Assembly (NCBI RefSeq): GCF_030246885.1 | Contig: NZ_CP126739.1 | Coordinates: forward strand, 3,100,001 to 3,164,000 | Length of the DNA stretch: 64,000 nucleotides | From: Microbacterium sp. zg-B185 | GTDB taxonomy: Bacteria > Actinomycetota > Actinomycetes > Actinomycetales > Microbacteriaceae | Reading direction: 5' to 3' | Shown here: piece after piece, positions 1 to 9,001 of the stretch | Numbering within the stretch: position 1 is the stretch's first letter | Layout: each line of letters starts with the position of its first letter | Position numbers and translations under genes: made by a program | Notes under the pieces: model-generated | Database searches by the model: none | The model's input: only the letters and a program-made list of their open reading frames with translations | What the model was told of the DNA's origin: nothing

Positions 1-383
1 CCGTCGCGCAGCTGGAGCGGACCGGATGCCTCGCCCCGATCGACCGCGTCGGCATCGAGCAGCTGCCACCCGATGTGCACGGTCTCCCCCTCCGCGATGC
101 CGCCGAGCGCGGCCGCCGCGGCCAGTTCGGCACGGCGGCGCTGCGATTCGGCGGTGAAGCCGCGCCGCACCTCCCGCCGTGCGCGCAGAATGTCACCGGT
201 GGCCAGCACCGCGTCGTCTGTGACCAGCAGCACCCCGAGGTGCCAGGCGGCGCCACGGCGGACGATGCGCGCCGACCTGCCCACCCCGAACAGCCGCCGG
301 GGCGAGATGAGCTCACCGAGGGCTTCCTGCGGCGCACCGGCCAGACGGGACCGTGCGTCCTGGATGAGCGCGCCCGTACTCAC
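1..383 (-). CDS. Hypothetical protein, 3' end cut off by window
   Basis: About 127 codons are visible and the reading frame runs off the left edge without a stop. The GTG start overlaps the TGA of the upstream antiporter gene (GTGA at 380-383), so the pair is probably translationally coupled. The visible part has no membrane segment and is rich in Arg, Ala and Leu. It contains a stretch of hydrophobic strands (LGVLLVTDDAVLATGDIL) followed by an alanine-rich helix. It resembles short uncharacterised proteins common in Microbacterium, but I cannot name a domain or give a function. The plus-strand frames over the same bases look like shadows because this minus frame is the one linked to a real gene. 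Confidence 0.7.
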   Translation of the reverse strand, partial: MSTGALIQDARSRLAGAPQEALGELISPRRLFGVGRSARIVRRGAAWHLGVLLVTDDAVLATGDILRARREVRRGFTAESQRRRAELAAAAALGGIAEGETVHIGWQLLDADAVDRGEASGPLQLRD

Positions 384-1582
384 ACGCGATCGTCCTCCAG
401 CTCGGCAGCTGCGGGGACGGCCCGCTCGCCGCGCAGGCTCATCGCGATGAGCGGGAACAGCAGCACCGACAGCATCCCGGCACCGACCAGCACGGCCGCC
501 GCGGCGCTGGGCAGGATGCCCTCGTCCACACCGATTCCGGTGACCGCGACGATGATCGGCAGCCCGGTCGCGCCGAGGAACGCGACGGCGAAGCGGTCGC
601 GCCGCGTCGAGCCGGCCGGTGCGGCGAGCATCGACGGAAGCCCGCGCACCAGGAACAGCGCGACGACCACGAGCGGCACGGCCGCCAGCAGCACGGGGGT
701 TTCCATGAGCGAGGCCAGATCGAAGGTGACGCCCGTGTAGATGAAGAAGACGGGCACCAGGAACCCGAAGGCGACCGCCTCGACCTTGCTCTCGACGGCC
801 CTGCGGTCGCTTTCCTTCGCGTCGCGCATCAGCAGGCGCCACACGATGCCTGCGGCGAACGCGCCCAGCAGCAGATCCAGATCCAGCACCACGCTCAGCG
901 CGACCAGGGCGGAGAGGATCAGGAACACGACGCGGATCGCGAACTGACCGGACGTGTGCAGCGTCGCGTTGACGGCGCGGTGCATCGCGCCTGTCGGCAT
1001 CCGGAACGCCATCCAGATCGCCAGACCCGCCACCAGGCCGAAGACCAGCAGGACGACCGACTCGATCCCCGGATCGCGGCTGCCCAGGAACAGCGAGATC
1101 GCGATCAGCGGCCCGAATTCGCCCACTGCGCCGATCGCGCCGATCGCGCGACCGAACGGGGTGCGCAGCTCACCGGCGTCGCGCAGGATGGGGAGGATGG
1201 TCCCCAGTGCCGTGGAGGCCAGGGCGATGCCGATGACGATGGCGATCTCACCGGGGAAGAGGAGCCAGGTCAGTGCGACGCCGGCGGCGAGGCTGATCAG
1301 CCAGCCTCCCGCCGCGGCGCGCCCGCTGCGGCCCCGGAAGGCCGCGAATTCGATCTCGGATCCGGCGACGAAGAACAGCATCGCCAACCCGAATTCGGAC
1401 AGCGCTGCCACGAAGTCCGACGGCACGGCCCAGCCCAGCAGAGACGGACCCACCAGGATCCCGAGGACGAGCTCGAACACGACGATCGGGATCCGCACCC
1501 ATCTGCTCAGGCTGCGCGCGAACAGCGGCGCCAGCACGGCGAGCAGCGGGATGACGAGAAGGGTCGGCTCGAGCTGGTCCAC
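380..1582 (-). CDS. CPA2-family cation:proton antiporter
   Basis: A 400-residue integral membrane protein with about 11-12 hydrophobic segments and the Na_H_Exchanger fold of the monovalent cation:proton antiporter-2 family. The N-terminal pattern (short hydrophobic helix, then a PIVVFELVLGILVGPSLLGW segment) is typical. There is no C-terminal TrkA-N or RCK domain, so this is the short form, and it should exchange Na+ or K+ for H+ across the cytoplasmic membrane. The start is GTG, with a TACGGT hexamer about five bases upstream that may be a -10 box for a leaderless message. It overlaps the following hypothetical gene by four bases. Ion specificity cannot be read from the sequence. Confidence 0.9.
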   Translation of the reverse strand: MDQLEPTLLVIPLLAVLAPLFARSLSRWVRIPIVVFELVLGILVGPSLLGWAVPSDFVAALSEFGLAMLFFVAGSEIEFAAFRGRSGRAAAGGWLISLAAGVALTWLLFPGEIAIVIGIALASTALGTILPILRDAGELRTPFGRAIGAIGAVGEFGPLIAISLFLGSRDPGIESVVLLVFGLVAGLAIWMAFRMPTGAMHRAVNATLHTSGQFAIRVVFLILSALVALSVVLDLDLLLGAFAAGIVWRLLMRDAKESDRRAVESKVEAVAFGFLVPVFFIYTGVTFDLASLMETPVLLAAVPLVVVALFLVRGLPSMLAAPAGSTRRDRFAVAFLGATGLPIIVAVTGIGVDEGILPSAAAAVLVGAGMLSVLLFPLIAMSLRGERAVPAAAELEDDRV

Positions 1583-1713
1583 GCTTCACCGTACCGACTC
1601 GGCGGTGCCGCCGTCAGCGCGGCGCGGGGTCGTGCCTCGACCGCGACGAGCGCGGTCGAGGCCGGTGCGCGCCGTCGCCTCCGGGTTCCGGTCGGCGCTC
1701 GTCGCACGCGCGC

Positions 1714-2574
1714 TCATTCCAGCGACTCACGTGCCCGGTCGGCCTGCCGAGCCGCCGCGCGCGCTGTGGACGCGGCGTCGGAGCGCTTCTGATCCAAGCG
1801 CGCCGCCTCGTCGTCGGCCTTGTCCGCATCCGTCTCGAGCCGAGCCAGCTCGGTGCGCAGATCCTGGATCCGCTCCCGCAGCAGGTCGCCGCGCTCGCGG
1901 ACCTTCGCGAGCTTGGCCTCCACCCGCGCGAGCTCACGCTCGGCCTCCCCCGATGCACGCTCGGCCTCGCGCAGGGCGCGCTCGGCGGCCTTGCGCGCCC
2001 GGCGCTCGGCGAGGTCGTCTCGGGTGGGAGCGGGAGCATCCGGGACGCCGGGCAGGCTCCCCCCGACGGCGTCGGATACGTCGACGGCCTCGAAGCCGCC
2101 GGCCTCCAGCGGACGGACGAGGCGCCCCGTCATGACGGCCGCGGCGGCCGCGGCATCCATCACCGCCGCGTTGAGAGTCTTCTCCACGTCCGTGCGGGCC
2201 GAGGCGCTGACCGCGACGCCCCGATCGCGCGCCAGTTCGACCGCGCGCGTGGCCAGCGCCGTCACCAGCGCGCGACGCTGGCGGCTCAGTCGCCCGAGCT
2301 CGGCAGCGTCCAGGTCGTCCTGCGCCTCGCGTAGCGCACCGGCCAGCTCCAGTGCCTCGCCGAGCTGCCCGTCGCGCGCCAGCAGATCGACGGCCCACGC
2401 CGACGCGGTCGGCTTGCGCAGCGCCTTCACCCGGGCGGCGAGGGCCCGATCGGATGCCGCGGCGCGCGCGTTCCGCGCCGCGGTGAACTCCTCGGGGGGC
2501 AGGGTGAACAGCTCCGCGGCGATCGCGTCCAGTTGCGCATGGTCGGCGGCAGGGTCGTCGGCGGAGGGGGACAC
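1714..2574 (-). CDS. Alanine/arginine-rich coiled-coil protein
   Basis: A 286-residue soluble protein of unknown function. The N-terminal half (roughly residues 1-170) is helical and contains the phrase LRKPTASAWAVDLLAR. The C-terminal third (about 180-286) is a long charged coiled coil with repeating Ala-Glu-Arg heptads ending in Gln-Ala-Asp-Arg-Ala-Arg. A CAGAAT hexamer lies six bases before the GTG at 2574, matching the leaderless pattern seen elsewhere in the window, so I prefer this start to longer in-frame versions that run back into the repeat region. Similar proteins occur in Microbacteriaceae without an assigned role. There is no operon partner: xylB lies 277 bases upstream across a repeat block. 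Confidence 0.75.
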   Translation of the reverse strand: MSPSADDPAADHAQLDAIAAELFTLPPEEFTAARNARAAASDRALAARVKALRKPTASAWAVDLLARDGQLGEALELAGALREAQDDLDAAELGRLSRQRRALVTALATRAVELARDRGVAVSASARTDVEKTLNAAVMDAAAAAAVMTGRLVRPLEAGGFEAVDVSDAVGGSLPGVPDAPAPTRDDLAERRARKAAERALREAERASGEAERELARVEAKLAKVRERGDLLRERIQDLRTELARLETDADKADDEAARLDQKRSDAASTARAAARQADRARESLE

Positions 2575-2668
2575 GGGACCATTCTGTCGGGCAGCCCCGC
2601 CGAGCGCGAGAATCCCTGCTCCCCCGCCCCGTCGCCGTCCCCGGACGCCCCGCTCCCCCCGCTGCTCC

Positions 2669-2818
2669 CCTGTCACAACACGCCGGTGCGCCCTGCACTT
2701 TGCGACAGGCGAGCCGGCAGGACCCTCCGCGCAGGGCCACTCGCCTGTCACAACACGCCGGCGCGCCCCGCACGCTGCGACAGGCGAGCCGACAGGACCC
2801 TCCGCGCAGGGCCACTCG
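2669..2818. repeat. Two tandem 75-bp palindromic repeat units (family 1)
   Basis: Two copies begin at 2669 and 2744 with an exact 75-bp period, and a partial third end follows to about 2830. Each unit starts CCTGTCACAACACGCCGG and contains TGCGACAGGCGA about 30 bases later. These two ends are near-perfect inverted repeats of each other. A second small palindrome (CCCT-CCGCGC-AGGG) closes the unit. A third dispersed copy lies at 37503-37547. All copies sit just 3' of minus-strand genes, so they could act as REP-like elements or transcript ends. Confidence 0.85.
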
Positions 2819-2851
2819 CCGGCAGGAGCTGGCCGGGCTGCGGACGCCGGC

Positions 2852-4156
2852 TCAGCCCCGGACGACGAGCGCCGCCTGGCGCGCGGCGCCCAGGGCGACG
2901 TACTCGCCCGGTGCGGGGACGTCGACGGGGATGCCGAACACCTGCGGAGCGATCGTCCGCACCGCCTCCGACTGGGCGCCGCCGCCGACCAGCAGCGCAC
3001 GCTCCAGCGGGACGCCCAGCCCGCGCAGCGCGGACAAGCCGGCGGCGAGGCCACCCAGCATCCCCTCGACCGCGGCCCGAGCGAGGTTCTCGCGGGTGGT
3101 CGACGCGAGGGTCATGCCGGTGAGGGATGCCGTGGCATCCGGAAGATTCGGCGTGCGCTCCCCCTCGAAAAACGGGACCAGGCGCAGCCCGTGCGCGCCC
3201 GGTTCGGCGGCCAAGGCGAGGCGGCTGAGCTCGGCGTGGTCGACGGCCAGGAGGCCGGCGACCACGTCGAGCACCCGCGCGGCGTTCAGCGTCGCGACCA
3301 GCGGCAGGAACCGGCCTGTGCAGTCCGCGAATCCCGCGACCGTGCCGCTCGGGTCGACGGTGCGCTGGTCGCTGACGGCGAAGACCGTCCCGCTCGTGCC
3401 GATCGAGACCACCACGTCGCCGGGCCCGGCGCCGAGGCCGAGCGCGGCACCGGCGTTGTCACCGGCGCCAGGGCCGACCCTGCGGCCGGCGTCATCGAGC
3501 ACCCATTCCGCGGGGCCGAGCACGCGCGGCAGGATCGCGTCATGTCCGAGTGCCGCGATGAGCAGCTCACGGTCGTAGCCGCCGGTCGCCGGGTTCCAGT
3601 AGCCCGTGCCCGAGGCATCCGAGCGATCGGTGACGAGCTCATCGAGCACCGGCCCGCGCGGGGACTCCCCCGCGGGGCCGAACCCGCGCAGCCGCCAGGT
3701 CAACCAGTCGTGCGGCAGCGCGACGGCGGCCACGCGTGCGGCGTTCTCGGGCTCCGAATCGCGCAGCCAGCGCAGCTTGGTGATCGTGAAGGACGCGACC
3801 GGCACCAGTCCGGTGCGCTCGGCGAGCGCCTCGGCTCCGAATTGCGCGATCAGATCCGAGGCTGCCGCCGCCGAGCGGGTGTCGTTCCACAGCAGCGCCG
3901 GGCGGATCACGCGTCCCGCGGCATCCAGGGCCACCATGCCGTGCTGCTGTCCGCCGATCGCCCACGCCGCGACATCGGCGAGTCCGCCGGCGGCGCCGAT
4001 GGCCGACTCCAGAGCGCTCCACCAGGCGGCCGGGTCCACCTCGGTGCCGTTCGGGTGCATGCCGCGGCCTGCGCGCACCACGGCACCGGTCTCGGCATCC
4101 GTGACCACGACCTTGCAGGACTGCGTCGACGAGTCGACCCCCATGACCAGCGTCAT
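2852..4156 (-). CDS. xylB: Xylulokinase (FGGY carbohydrate kinase)
   Basis: A 434-residue FGGY kinase expected to phosphorylate D-xylulose with ATP to give xylulose 5-phosphate for the pentose phosphate pathway. The N-terminal phosphate-binding motif [11 protein letters not shown], the substrate-region segment [23 protein letters not shown] and the second-domain nucleotide motif [10 protein letters not shown] are all visible. It is somewhat shorter than the usual 480-500 residues but both domains look complete. A GGGGAGGG ribosome site precedes the ATG. It lies downstream of xylA on the same strand, separated by 101 bases that contain a strong hairpin, so it may be expressed at a lower level than xylA. 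Confidence 0.93.
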   Translation of the reverse strand: MTLVMGVDSSTQSCKVVVTDAETGAVVRAGRGMHPNGTEVDPAAWWSALESAIGAAGGLADVAAWAIGGQQHGMVALDAAGRVIRPALLWNDTRSAAAASDLIAQFGAEALAERTGLVPVASFTITKLRWLRDSEPENAARVAAVALPHDWLTWRLRGFGPAGESPRGPVLDELVTDRSDASGTGYWNPATGGYDRELLIAALGHDAILPRVLGPAEWVLDDAGRRVGPGAGDNAGAALGLGAGPGDVVVSIGTSGTVFAVSDQRTVDPSGTVAGFADCTGRFLPLVATLNAARVLDVVAGLLAVDHAELSRLALAAEPGAHGLRLVPFFEGERTPNLPDATASLTGMTLASTTRENLARAAVEGMLGGLAAGLSALRGLGVPLERALLVGGGAQSEAVRTIAPQVFGIPVDVPAPGEYVALGAARQAALVVRG

Positions 4157-4175
4157 CGCTCACCCTCCCCTTCGA

Positions 4176-4232
4176 CGGTGTCCCACTTGTGCATGCGACA
4201 CGCCGTGCCGGGCATGCAGGAGTGGGACACCG
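4176..4232. repeat. Long hairpin between xylA and xylB (family 2)
   Basis: Perfect 12-base arms, CGGTGTCCCACT at 4176-4187 and its complement at 4221-4232, enclose a second inner inverted pair around GCATGC. The resulting hairpin could form on either strand. It lies in the short gap after the xylA stop and before the xylB start. A run of U residues is absent, so it may be an mRNA-stabilising or attenuating structure, or a REP-like mobile repeat, and not a classical terminator. Confidence 0.75.
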
Positions 4233-4257
4233 ATCCTGTCACGCGGGTGAACCGCCC

Positions 4258-5448
4258 TCAGCCGCGCGCGCCGAGCAGATGCTCGGTGGCCAGCTGCTGC
4301 AGACGGACGAAGCCGAAGCCCTTGCCGCCCAGGTACGCCGACGGATCGAAGTCCTCGTACGCGGAGCGGTCGGCGAGGAAGTCCTGGTAGGTCTCGCCCT
4401 CGTTCAGCGTCGGGATCGACAGCTCGGCGACCTTCGAGGCCTCGAGCGCCTCCTGCACCTCCGGGTCGGCGCGGAATGCCGCGGCGCGCTCCTTCAGCAG
4501 CAGGTAGGTGCGCATGTTGGCGGATGCCGAATCCCATACCCCCTGCTCGTCCTCGGTCCGGCTGGGCTTGTAGTCGAAGTGACGCGGCCCGTCGTAGGCG
4601 GGCACGCCGCCGGGACCGCCGTTTTCGAGCAGGTCGACGAGCGCGAACGCATTGTGCAGGTCGCCGTGACCGAACACGAGGTCCTGGTCGTACTTGATGC
4701 CGCGCTGACCGTTCAGGTCGATGTGGAAGAGCTTGCCGTGGTAGAGCGCCTGCGCGATGCCGGCGGCGAAGTTCAGACCCGCCATCTGCTCGTGCCCGAC
4801 CTCGGGGTTCAGCCCCACCAGTTCCGGGCGCTCGAGCGAGTCGATGAACGCGATCGCGTGACCCAGCGTGGGCAGCAGGATGTCGCCGCGGGGCTCGTTC
4901 GGCTTCGGCTCGATGGCGAAGCGGATGTCGTAGCCCTTGTCGGTGACGTAGTCCCCGAGCAGATTGACGGCCTCGCGGTAGCGCTCCAGCGCCTGGCGGA
5001 TGTCCTTGGCGGCGTCGTACTCGGCGCCCTCGCGGCCGCCCCACATCACGAAGGTCTTCGCCCCGAGCTCGGCACCGAGATCGAGCTGGCGGAAGACCTT
5101 GCGCAGCGCGAAACGCCGCACGTCGCGGTCGTTGGAGGTGAATCCGCCGTCCTTGAACACGGGGGCGCTGAAGAGGTTGGTGGTCACCATCGGCACGATC
5201 ATGCCGGTGTCGGCCAGTGCAGCCTTGAGGCGGTCGATCTGCTTCTGGCGTTCGGCCTCGGTCGAGCCGAAGGCGAACAGGTCGTCGTCGTGGAAGGTGA
5301 GGCCGTAGGCGCCCAGCTCGGTGAGCTTCTCCACGGCGTGGACGACATCGAGGGCGGGCCGGGTCGGGCCACCGAACGGGTCGGTGCCGTTGTAACCGAC
5401 TGTCCAGAGTCCGAACGAGAATTTGTCGGCGGGTGTGGGGGTGGGCAT
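4258..5448 (-). CDS. xylA: Xylose isomerase
   Basis: A 396-residue TIM-barrel isomerase converting D-xylose to D-xylulose with two divalent metals. The length matches the short actinobacterial class. Diagnostic segments are the catalytic-His strand LTFHDDDLF near residue 55, the metal-binding [11 protein letters not shown], the [16 protein letters not shown] metal loop and [11 protein letters not shown] chose the ATG at 5448 because AAGGAGCG lies just upstream and [18 protein letters not shown] is the usual N-terminus. An in-frame extension to 5697 would run across the promoter. It is transcribed away from the LacI-type gene and is followed by xylB. Confidence 0.97.
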   Translation of the reverse strand: MPTPTPADKFSFGLWTVGYNGTDPFGGPTRPALDVVHAVEKLTELGAYGLTFHDDDLFAFGSTEAERQKQIDRLKAALADTGMIVPMVTTNLFSAPVFKDGGFTSNDRDVRRFALRKVFRQLDLGAELGAKTFVMWGGREGAEYDAAKDIRQALERYREAVNLLGDYVTDKGYDIRFAIEPKPNEPRGDILLPTLGHAIAFIDSLERPELVGLNPEVGHEQMAGLNFAAGIAQALYHGKLFHIDLNGQRGIKYDQDLVFGHGDLHNAFALVDLLENGGPGGVPAYDGPRHFDYKPSRTEDEQGVWDSASANMRTYLLLKERAAAFRADPEVQEALEASKVAELSIPTLNEGETYQDFLADRSAYEDFDPSAYLGGKGFGFVRLQQLATEHLLGARG

Positions 5449-5468
5449 GACGCTCCTTCGCGGAAATT

Positions 5469-5509
5469 GTTGCGTACGACAACCTATCGCAGATCGGATG
5501 CCGCGTCCA
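5469..5509 (-). promoter_or_regulatory. xylA promoter with overlapping operator
   Basis: Read on the minus strand, TGGACG (5504-5509) and TAGGTT (5481-5486) are separated by 17 bases and look like -35 and -10 boxes. The near-palindrome GTTGTCGTACGCAAC (5469-5483) overlaps the end of the -10 box and the expected transcription start. That is the right place for a LacI-family repressor to block initiation. The divergent regulator at 5588 is the obvious candidate to bind it; this is inferred from layout only. Confidence 0.65.
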
Positions 5510-5575
5510 CCGACATCGGCGGTGAATCGACGGAATCTTGCGTGAACGACTTCGAAACTCTCGGCCCGCGGAACG

Positions 5576-5581
5576 TAGGAT
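5576..5581 (+). promoter_or_regulatory. -10 hexamer of leaderless xylR
   Basis: TAGGAT lies exactly six bases before the ATG of the LacI-type gene and no ribosome binding site is present, so transcription probably starts at the A of the start codon. Confidence 0.6.
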
Positions 5582-5587
5582 CGAGAT

Positions 5588-6595
5588 ATGAAAGCTCCGA
5601 CGCGCGTCACGCTCGCCGAGATCGCGGCGGAAGCGGGCGTGTCCCTGGCCACGATGTCGAAAGTCCTCAACGGCCGCGCCGACGTCGCCGCGGGCACGCG
5701 CGCCCGTCTGGAGGAGCACCTCGCCCGCCACGGCTACACGCGGCGCCGGGTGAGCCAGCGCACCGACATCCTCGAACTGGTCTTCCACGAGCTGGAGAGC
5801 AGCTGGTCGATGGAGGTCATCGAGGGCGTCGAAGAGGTCGCCCATGCCGCCGGGCTGTCGGTGGTGCTGACCGTGAGCGGGGATCGGCACTCGCCGGCGC
5901 CGGAGTGGATCGACGGCGTCCTGCGACGCCGCCCGACCGGCGTGGTGCTGGTGTTCTCGGACATCGCGGCCCCGCACCGCGACAAGCTGCGCTCCCGCGG
6001 CATCCCGTTCGTGATCGTCGATCCCGCCGGCGACCCCTCACCGGAGGTCCCCTCGGTCGGCTCGGCGAACTGGTCGGGAGGCCTGATGGCCACGCGCCAC
6101 CTGATCGAGCTCGGCCATCGCCGCATCGCGGCGATCACCGGGCCGGAGGACATGATGTGCTCGCTGGCCCGCGTCGACGGCTACCGGTCGGCGATGAACG
6201 CGGCCGGGCTGCCGATCGATCCGACCTGGATCCGCTTCGGCGACTTCCATCCGGGCGGCGGCGAAGCCCATGGGCGGGACCTGCTGGCCCTGCCCGACCC
6301 CCCGACGGCGATCTTCGCCGGCAGCGACCTGCAGGCGCTGGGCGTCATCGCCGCGGGGACCGCGGCCGGGCTCAGCGTGCCGGGCGACCTGTCGGTGGTG
6401 GGTTACGACGACATCGCGCTGGCCCGCTGGATGAGCCCGCAGCTGACCACCGTGCATCAGCCTCTGAAGCGCATGGGCGAAGAGGCCACGCGCCTCGTCC
6501 TCCGCCTGGCCGACGGCGCCGAGGTGGAGACGCTGCGCATGGATCTTGCCACCCACCTGGTGGTGCGCGGCAGCACCGCCCGCCACCTCGGCTGA
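5588..6595 (+). CDS. xylR: LacI-family transcriptional regulator of xylose genes
   Basis: A 335-residue repressor with a classic N-terminal LacI helix-turn-helix ([23 protein letters not shown], residues about 8-30) and a C-terminal periplasmic-binding-protein-like sugar sensor domain. The sensor ends with the usual [17 protein letters not shown] dimer and ligand segment. It is divergent from xylA, with a candidate operator over the xylA promoter, and it is followed 15 bases later by the convergent GH3 gene. The effector is probably xylose or a derivative; this is inferred from position. The message is probably leaderless. The symbol is used by analogy, since xylR genes in other bacteria can belong to the ROK or AraC families. 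Confidence 0.88.
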   Translation: MKAPTRVTLAEIAAEAGVSLATMSKVLNGRADVAAGTRARLEEHLARHGYTRRRVSQRTDILELVFHELESSWSMEVIEGVEEVAHAAGLSVVLTVSGDRHSPAPEWIDGVLRRRPTGVVLVFSDIAAPHRDKLRSRGIPFVIVDPAGDPSPEVPSVGSANWSGGLMATRHLIELGHRRIAAITGPEDMMCSLARVDGYRSAMNAAGLPIDPTWIRFGDFHPGGGEAHGRDLLALPDPPTAIFAGSDLQALGVIAAGTAAGLSVPGDLSVVGYDDIALARWMSPQLTTVHQPLKRMGEEATRLVLRLADGAEVETLRMDLATHLVVRGSTARHLG

Positions 6596-6610
6596 TCCGA
6601 CGGACCCGCG

Positions 6611-9001
6611 TCAGAGCTCCTCGACCACGACGTCGGCGTGCAGCGCCCGGGTGTGATCGACCGGGCGGACAGGTCCGCTGAGCCGCACCGACAGCTCCTG
6701 GACGATGTCACCGCTCGAGCGGCCGAACCCGAGGACGATCTCGCCCGGCTCGACGATGCGCACCCCGTCCACTCCGGTGAAGCTCGCCAGGTCGGCGGGC
6801 ACGGTGAAGCGCACCCGGGCGGCCGCGCCCGCGGCGAGGTCCAGCCGCGCGAAGGCGATCAGCCGCTGCACGGGACGCACGACGCTGGCCACAGGGTCGC
6901 GCAGGTACAGCTGCACGACCTCGGTGCCGTCGCGGTCGCCGGCGTTGCCGACCCGGAGCGAGACCGTGACACGGCCGTCGGTTCCGACGGCGTCGGCGGA
7001 TGCCGCGGCATCCGACCAGACGAACGACGAGTAGCCGATGCCGTGGCCGAACGGGAACGCCGGGCTGGGGTCGATGTTCGACACCCCGCTGCGGCGGGCC
7101 AAGGGGGCCGCAAGGTACGTGGACGGCTGTGCGCCGGGGGTGGCCGGAACGCTGACGGGCAGCCGCCCGGACGGATTGACCCGCCCGCTGAGCACGCCCG
7201 CGATCGCACCGGTGCCCTCCTCTCCCGGAAAGAAGGTCTGGATGATCGCGGCGGCGGACTCCACACCGGTGCCGAGCGCGTAGGGCCGGCCGGCCAGCAG
7301 CGTCACGACGGTCGGCGTTCCGGCGGCGAGGATCGCCTCCAGCAGAGCACCCTGCGCGCCCGGCAGCGCCAGACTCTCCGCATCGCATCCCTCGCCGCTG
7401 GTGCCGCGCCCGAACAGGCCGGCACGGTCGCCGAGCGCGAGGACGACGATGTCGGCGACGGATGCCGCGGCCACCGCCGCGTCGAACCCGTCGGTCTCGC
7501 CGCCGTCCACGGTGGTGCCCGGCTCGTACGTCACATCGGCGTCGGGGAACTCCGCCGCGATCGCCTCGCGCAGGGTGGACAGCTCGATGCCGATCGGCAC
7601 CTCAGGGTGATGCACGCCCACGTGCGACGGGAACGAGTAGCAGCCGAGGACCGCGTACGGGTCCTCGGCGGTGGGTCCGACGACGGCGATGCGACGCGAC
7701 GGCGCGAGCGGAAGCGTGCCGTCGTTGCTGAGCAGCACGACCGCGCTCTCGGCGACCCGCCGCGCGAGCGCCCGATTGTCGGCGGAGTCCAGGTCCACGC
7801 GTCCGCGCAGGGCGGCGGGCGAGTCGGACTCGACCCCGAGGAGCGCGTCGGGCGCTGCGCTCCACTCGGGGTCGAGCATCCCGAATTCGGCCTTCTGCCG
7901 AAGCACTCGACGCGACGCCCGGTCCACGAGCGCGCCGTCGACGCGGCCCTCCTGCACCGCGGCGACGAACGGCTCGGACAGAGCCTTGACCGTCGGCAGC
8001 TCCACGTCGATGCCGGCGGTCAGGGCGAGCCGCCCGGCGTCCACCCAGTCCTCGGCCACGCCGTGCAGCTGGGTGAGGAATCCGATCGCGAAGTAGTCGG
8101 CGACCACGGTCCCGTCGAAGCCCCACGTGTCGCGGAGGAGCCGGGTCAGCAGCGCCGGGTCGGCCGCAGTGGCGACCCCGTCGATGTCCGTGTAGGCGTT
8201 CATCACCGAGCGCACGCCGCTTTCGCGCACGGCCATCTCGAACGGGGGCAGCAGCACGTCCGCGAGTTCTCGCGGACCGACTGAGACGGGCGCGAGGTTG
8301 CGGCCCGCCCGGGAGGCGGAGTAGCCCACGAAGTGCTTGAGCGTGGCCACGACATCGGCGGACTCGAGTCCGCGGATGTACGCCGTGGCGACCGTCCCGA
8401 CCAGGTACGGGTCCTCGCCGATGGTCTCCTCGACGCGACCCCACCGCGCATCGCGCACGACGTCCAGGACGGGGGCGAGTCCCTGGTGCACCCCCAGCGC
8501 GCGCATATCGGCGCCGATCCGCGCGCCGATCTCCTGGATCAGGGCGGGGTCGAAGGTCGCACCCCAGCTGAGCGGCACCGGGTACGCGGTCGCTCCCCAG
8601 GTCGCGAAGCCGGCGAGGCACTCCTCGTGCGCGATCGCGGGGATGCCGAAGCGGTTCGCCGCGGCGATCCGCTGCTGTGCGCGCATCAGCGACAGCGCGC
8701 CCAGCGCCGGATCCACCGGTGCGGTGCCGAAGGGGCGCGTGAGCTGGCCGAGGCCGGACGGCAGCAGCGCGTCCAGGTCGATGGGCTCGCTCATCTCGTG
8801 CTGGTGCGGCGCGACATCTTCCCCGTCGGCCGATGCGCCGACCCAGACCCCGTACAGCTGCGCAACCTTCTCGCGGACCGTCATCTCGGCCATCAGCGCG
8901 TCGACGCGGTCTTCGATCGAACGCGTCACGTCACGCCAGGGCGGCATCACCGCGTCCGAGCCCCGCACCGCCTGGGGGCCGGTCTGGTCTGAAAGGGTCA
9001 T
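6611..9001 (-). CDS. Glycoside hydrolase family 3 beta-xylosidase/beta-glucosidase
   Basis: A 796-residue GH3 enzyme with the N-terminal TIM barrel, the alpha/beta sandwich and a C-terminal fibronectin III-like domain (FGRSSGD region). The catalytic nucleophile is the Asp of the VVADYF motif at about residue 302. The upstream IDGVATAADPALLTRLLR segment is typical of xylosidase-type members. There is no signal peptide, so it should act in the cytoplasm on imported oligosaccharides. Its ATG overlaps the stop of the permease gene (8998-9001), making it the last gene of the importer operon. The arrangement recalls the Streptomyces bxlEFGA xylobiose system, so beta-xylosidase is the most likely activity, but beta-glucosidase cannot be excluded. 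Confidence 0.9.
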   Translation of the reverse strand: MTLSDQTGPQAVRGSDAVMPPWRDVTRSIEDRVDALMAEMTVREKVAQLYGVWVGASADGEDVAPHQHEMSEPIDLDALLPSGLGQLTRPFGTAPVDPALGALSLMRAQQRIAAANRFGIPAIAHEECLAGFATWGATAYPVPLSWGATFDPALIQEIGARIGADMRALGVHQGLAPVLDVVRDARWGRVEETIGEDPYLVGTVATAYIRGLESADVVATLKHFVGYSASRAGRNLAPVSVGPRELADVLLPPFEMAVRESGVRSVMNAYTDIDGVATAADPALLTRLLRDTWGFDGTVVADYFAIGFLTQLHGVAEDWVDAGRLALTAGIDVELPTVKALSEPFVAAVQEGRVDGALVDRASRRVLRQKAEFGMLDPEWSAAPDALLGVESDSPAALRGRVDLDSADNRALARRVAESAVVLLSNDGTLPLAPSRRIAVVGPTAEDPYAVLGCYSFPSHVGVHHPEVPIGIELSTLREAIAAEFPDADVTYEPGTTVDGGETDGFDAAVAAASVADIVVLALGDRAGLFGRGTSGEGCDAESLALPGAQGALLEAILAAGTPTVVTLLAGRPYALGTGVESAAAIIQTFFPGEEGTGAIAGVLSGRVNPSGRLPVSVPATPGAQPSTYLAAPLARRSGVSNIDPSPAFPFGHGIGYSSFVWSDAAASADAVGTDGRVTVSLRVGNAGDRDGTEVVQLYLRDPVASVVRPVQRLIAFARLDLAAGAAARVRFTVPADLASFTGVDGVRIVEPGEIVLGFGRSSGDIVQELSVRLSGPVRPVDHTRALHADVVVEEL

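Noticed and set aside
1820..4390. 856-residue plus-strand protein
   Set aside because: It is Ser/Arg/Ala-rich low-complexity sequence antisense to a coiled-coil gene and xylB, a typical shadow in high-GC DNA.
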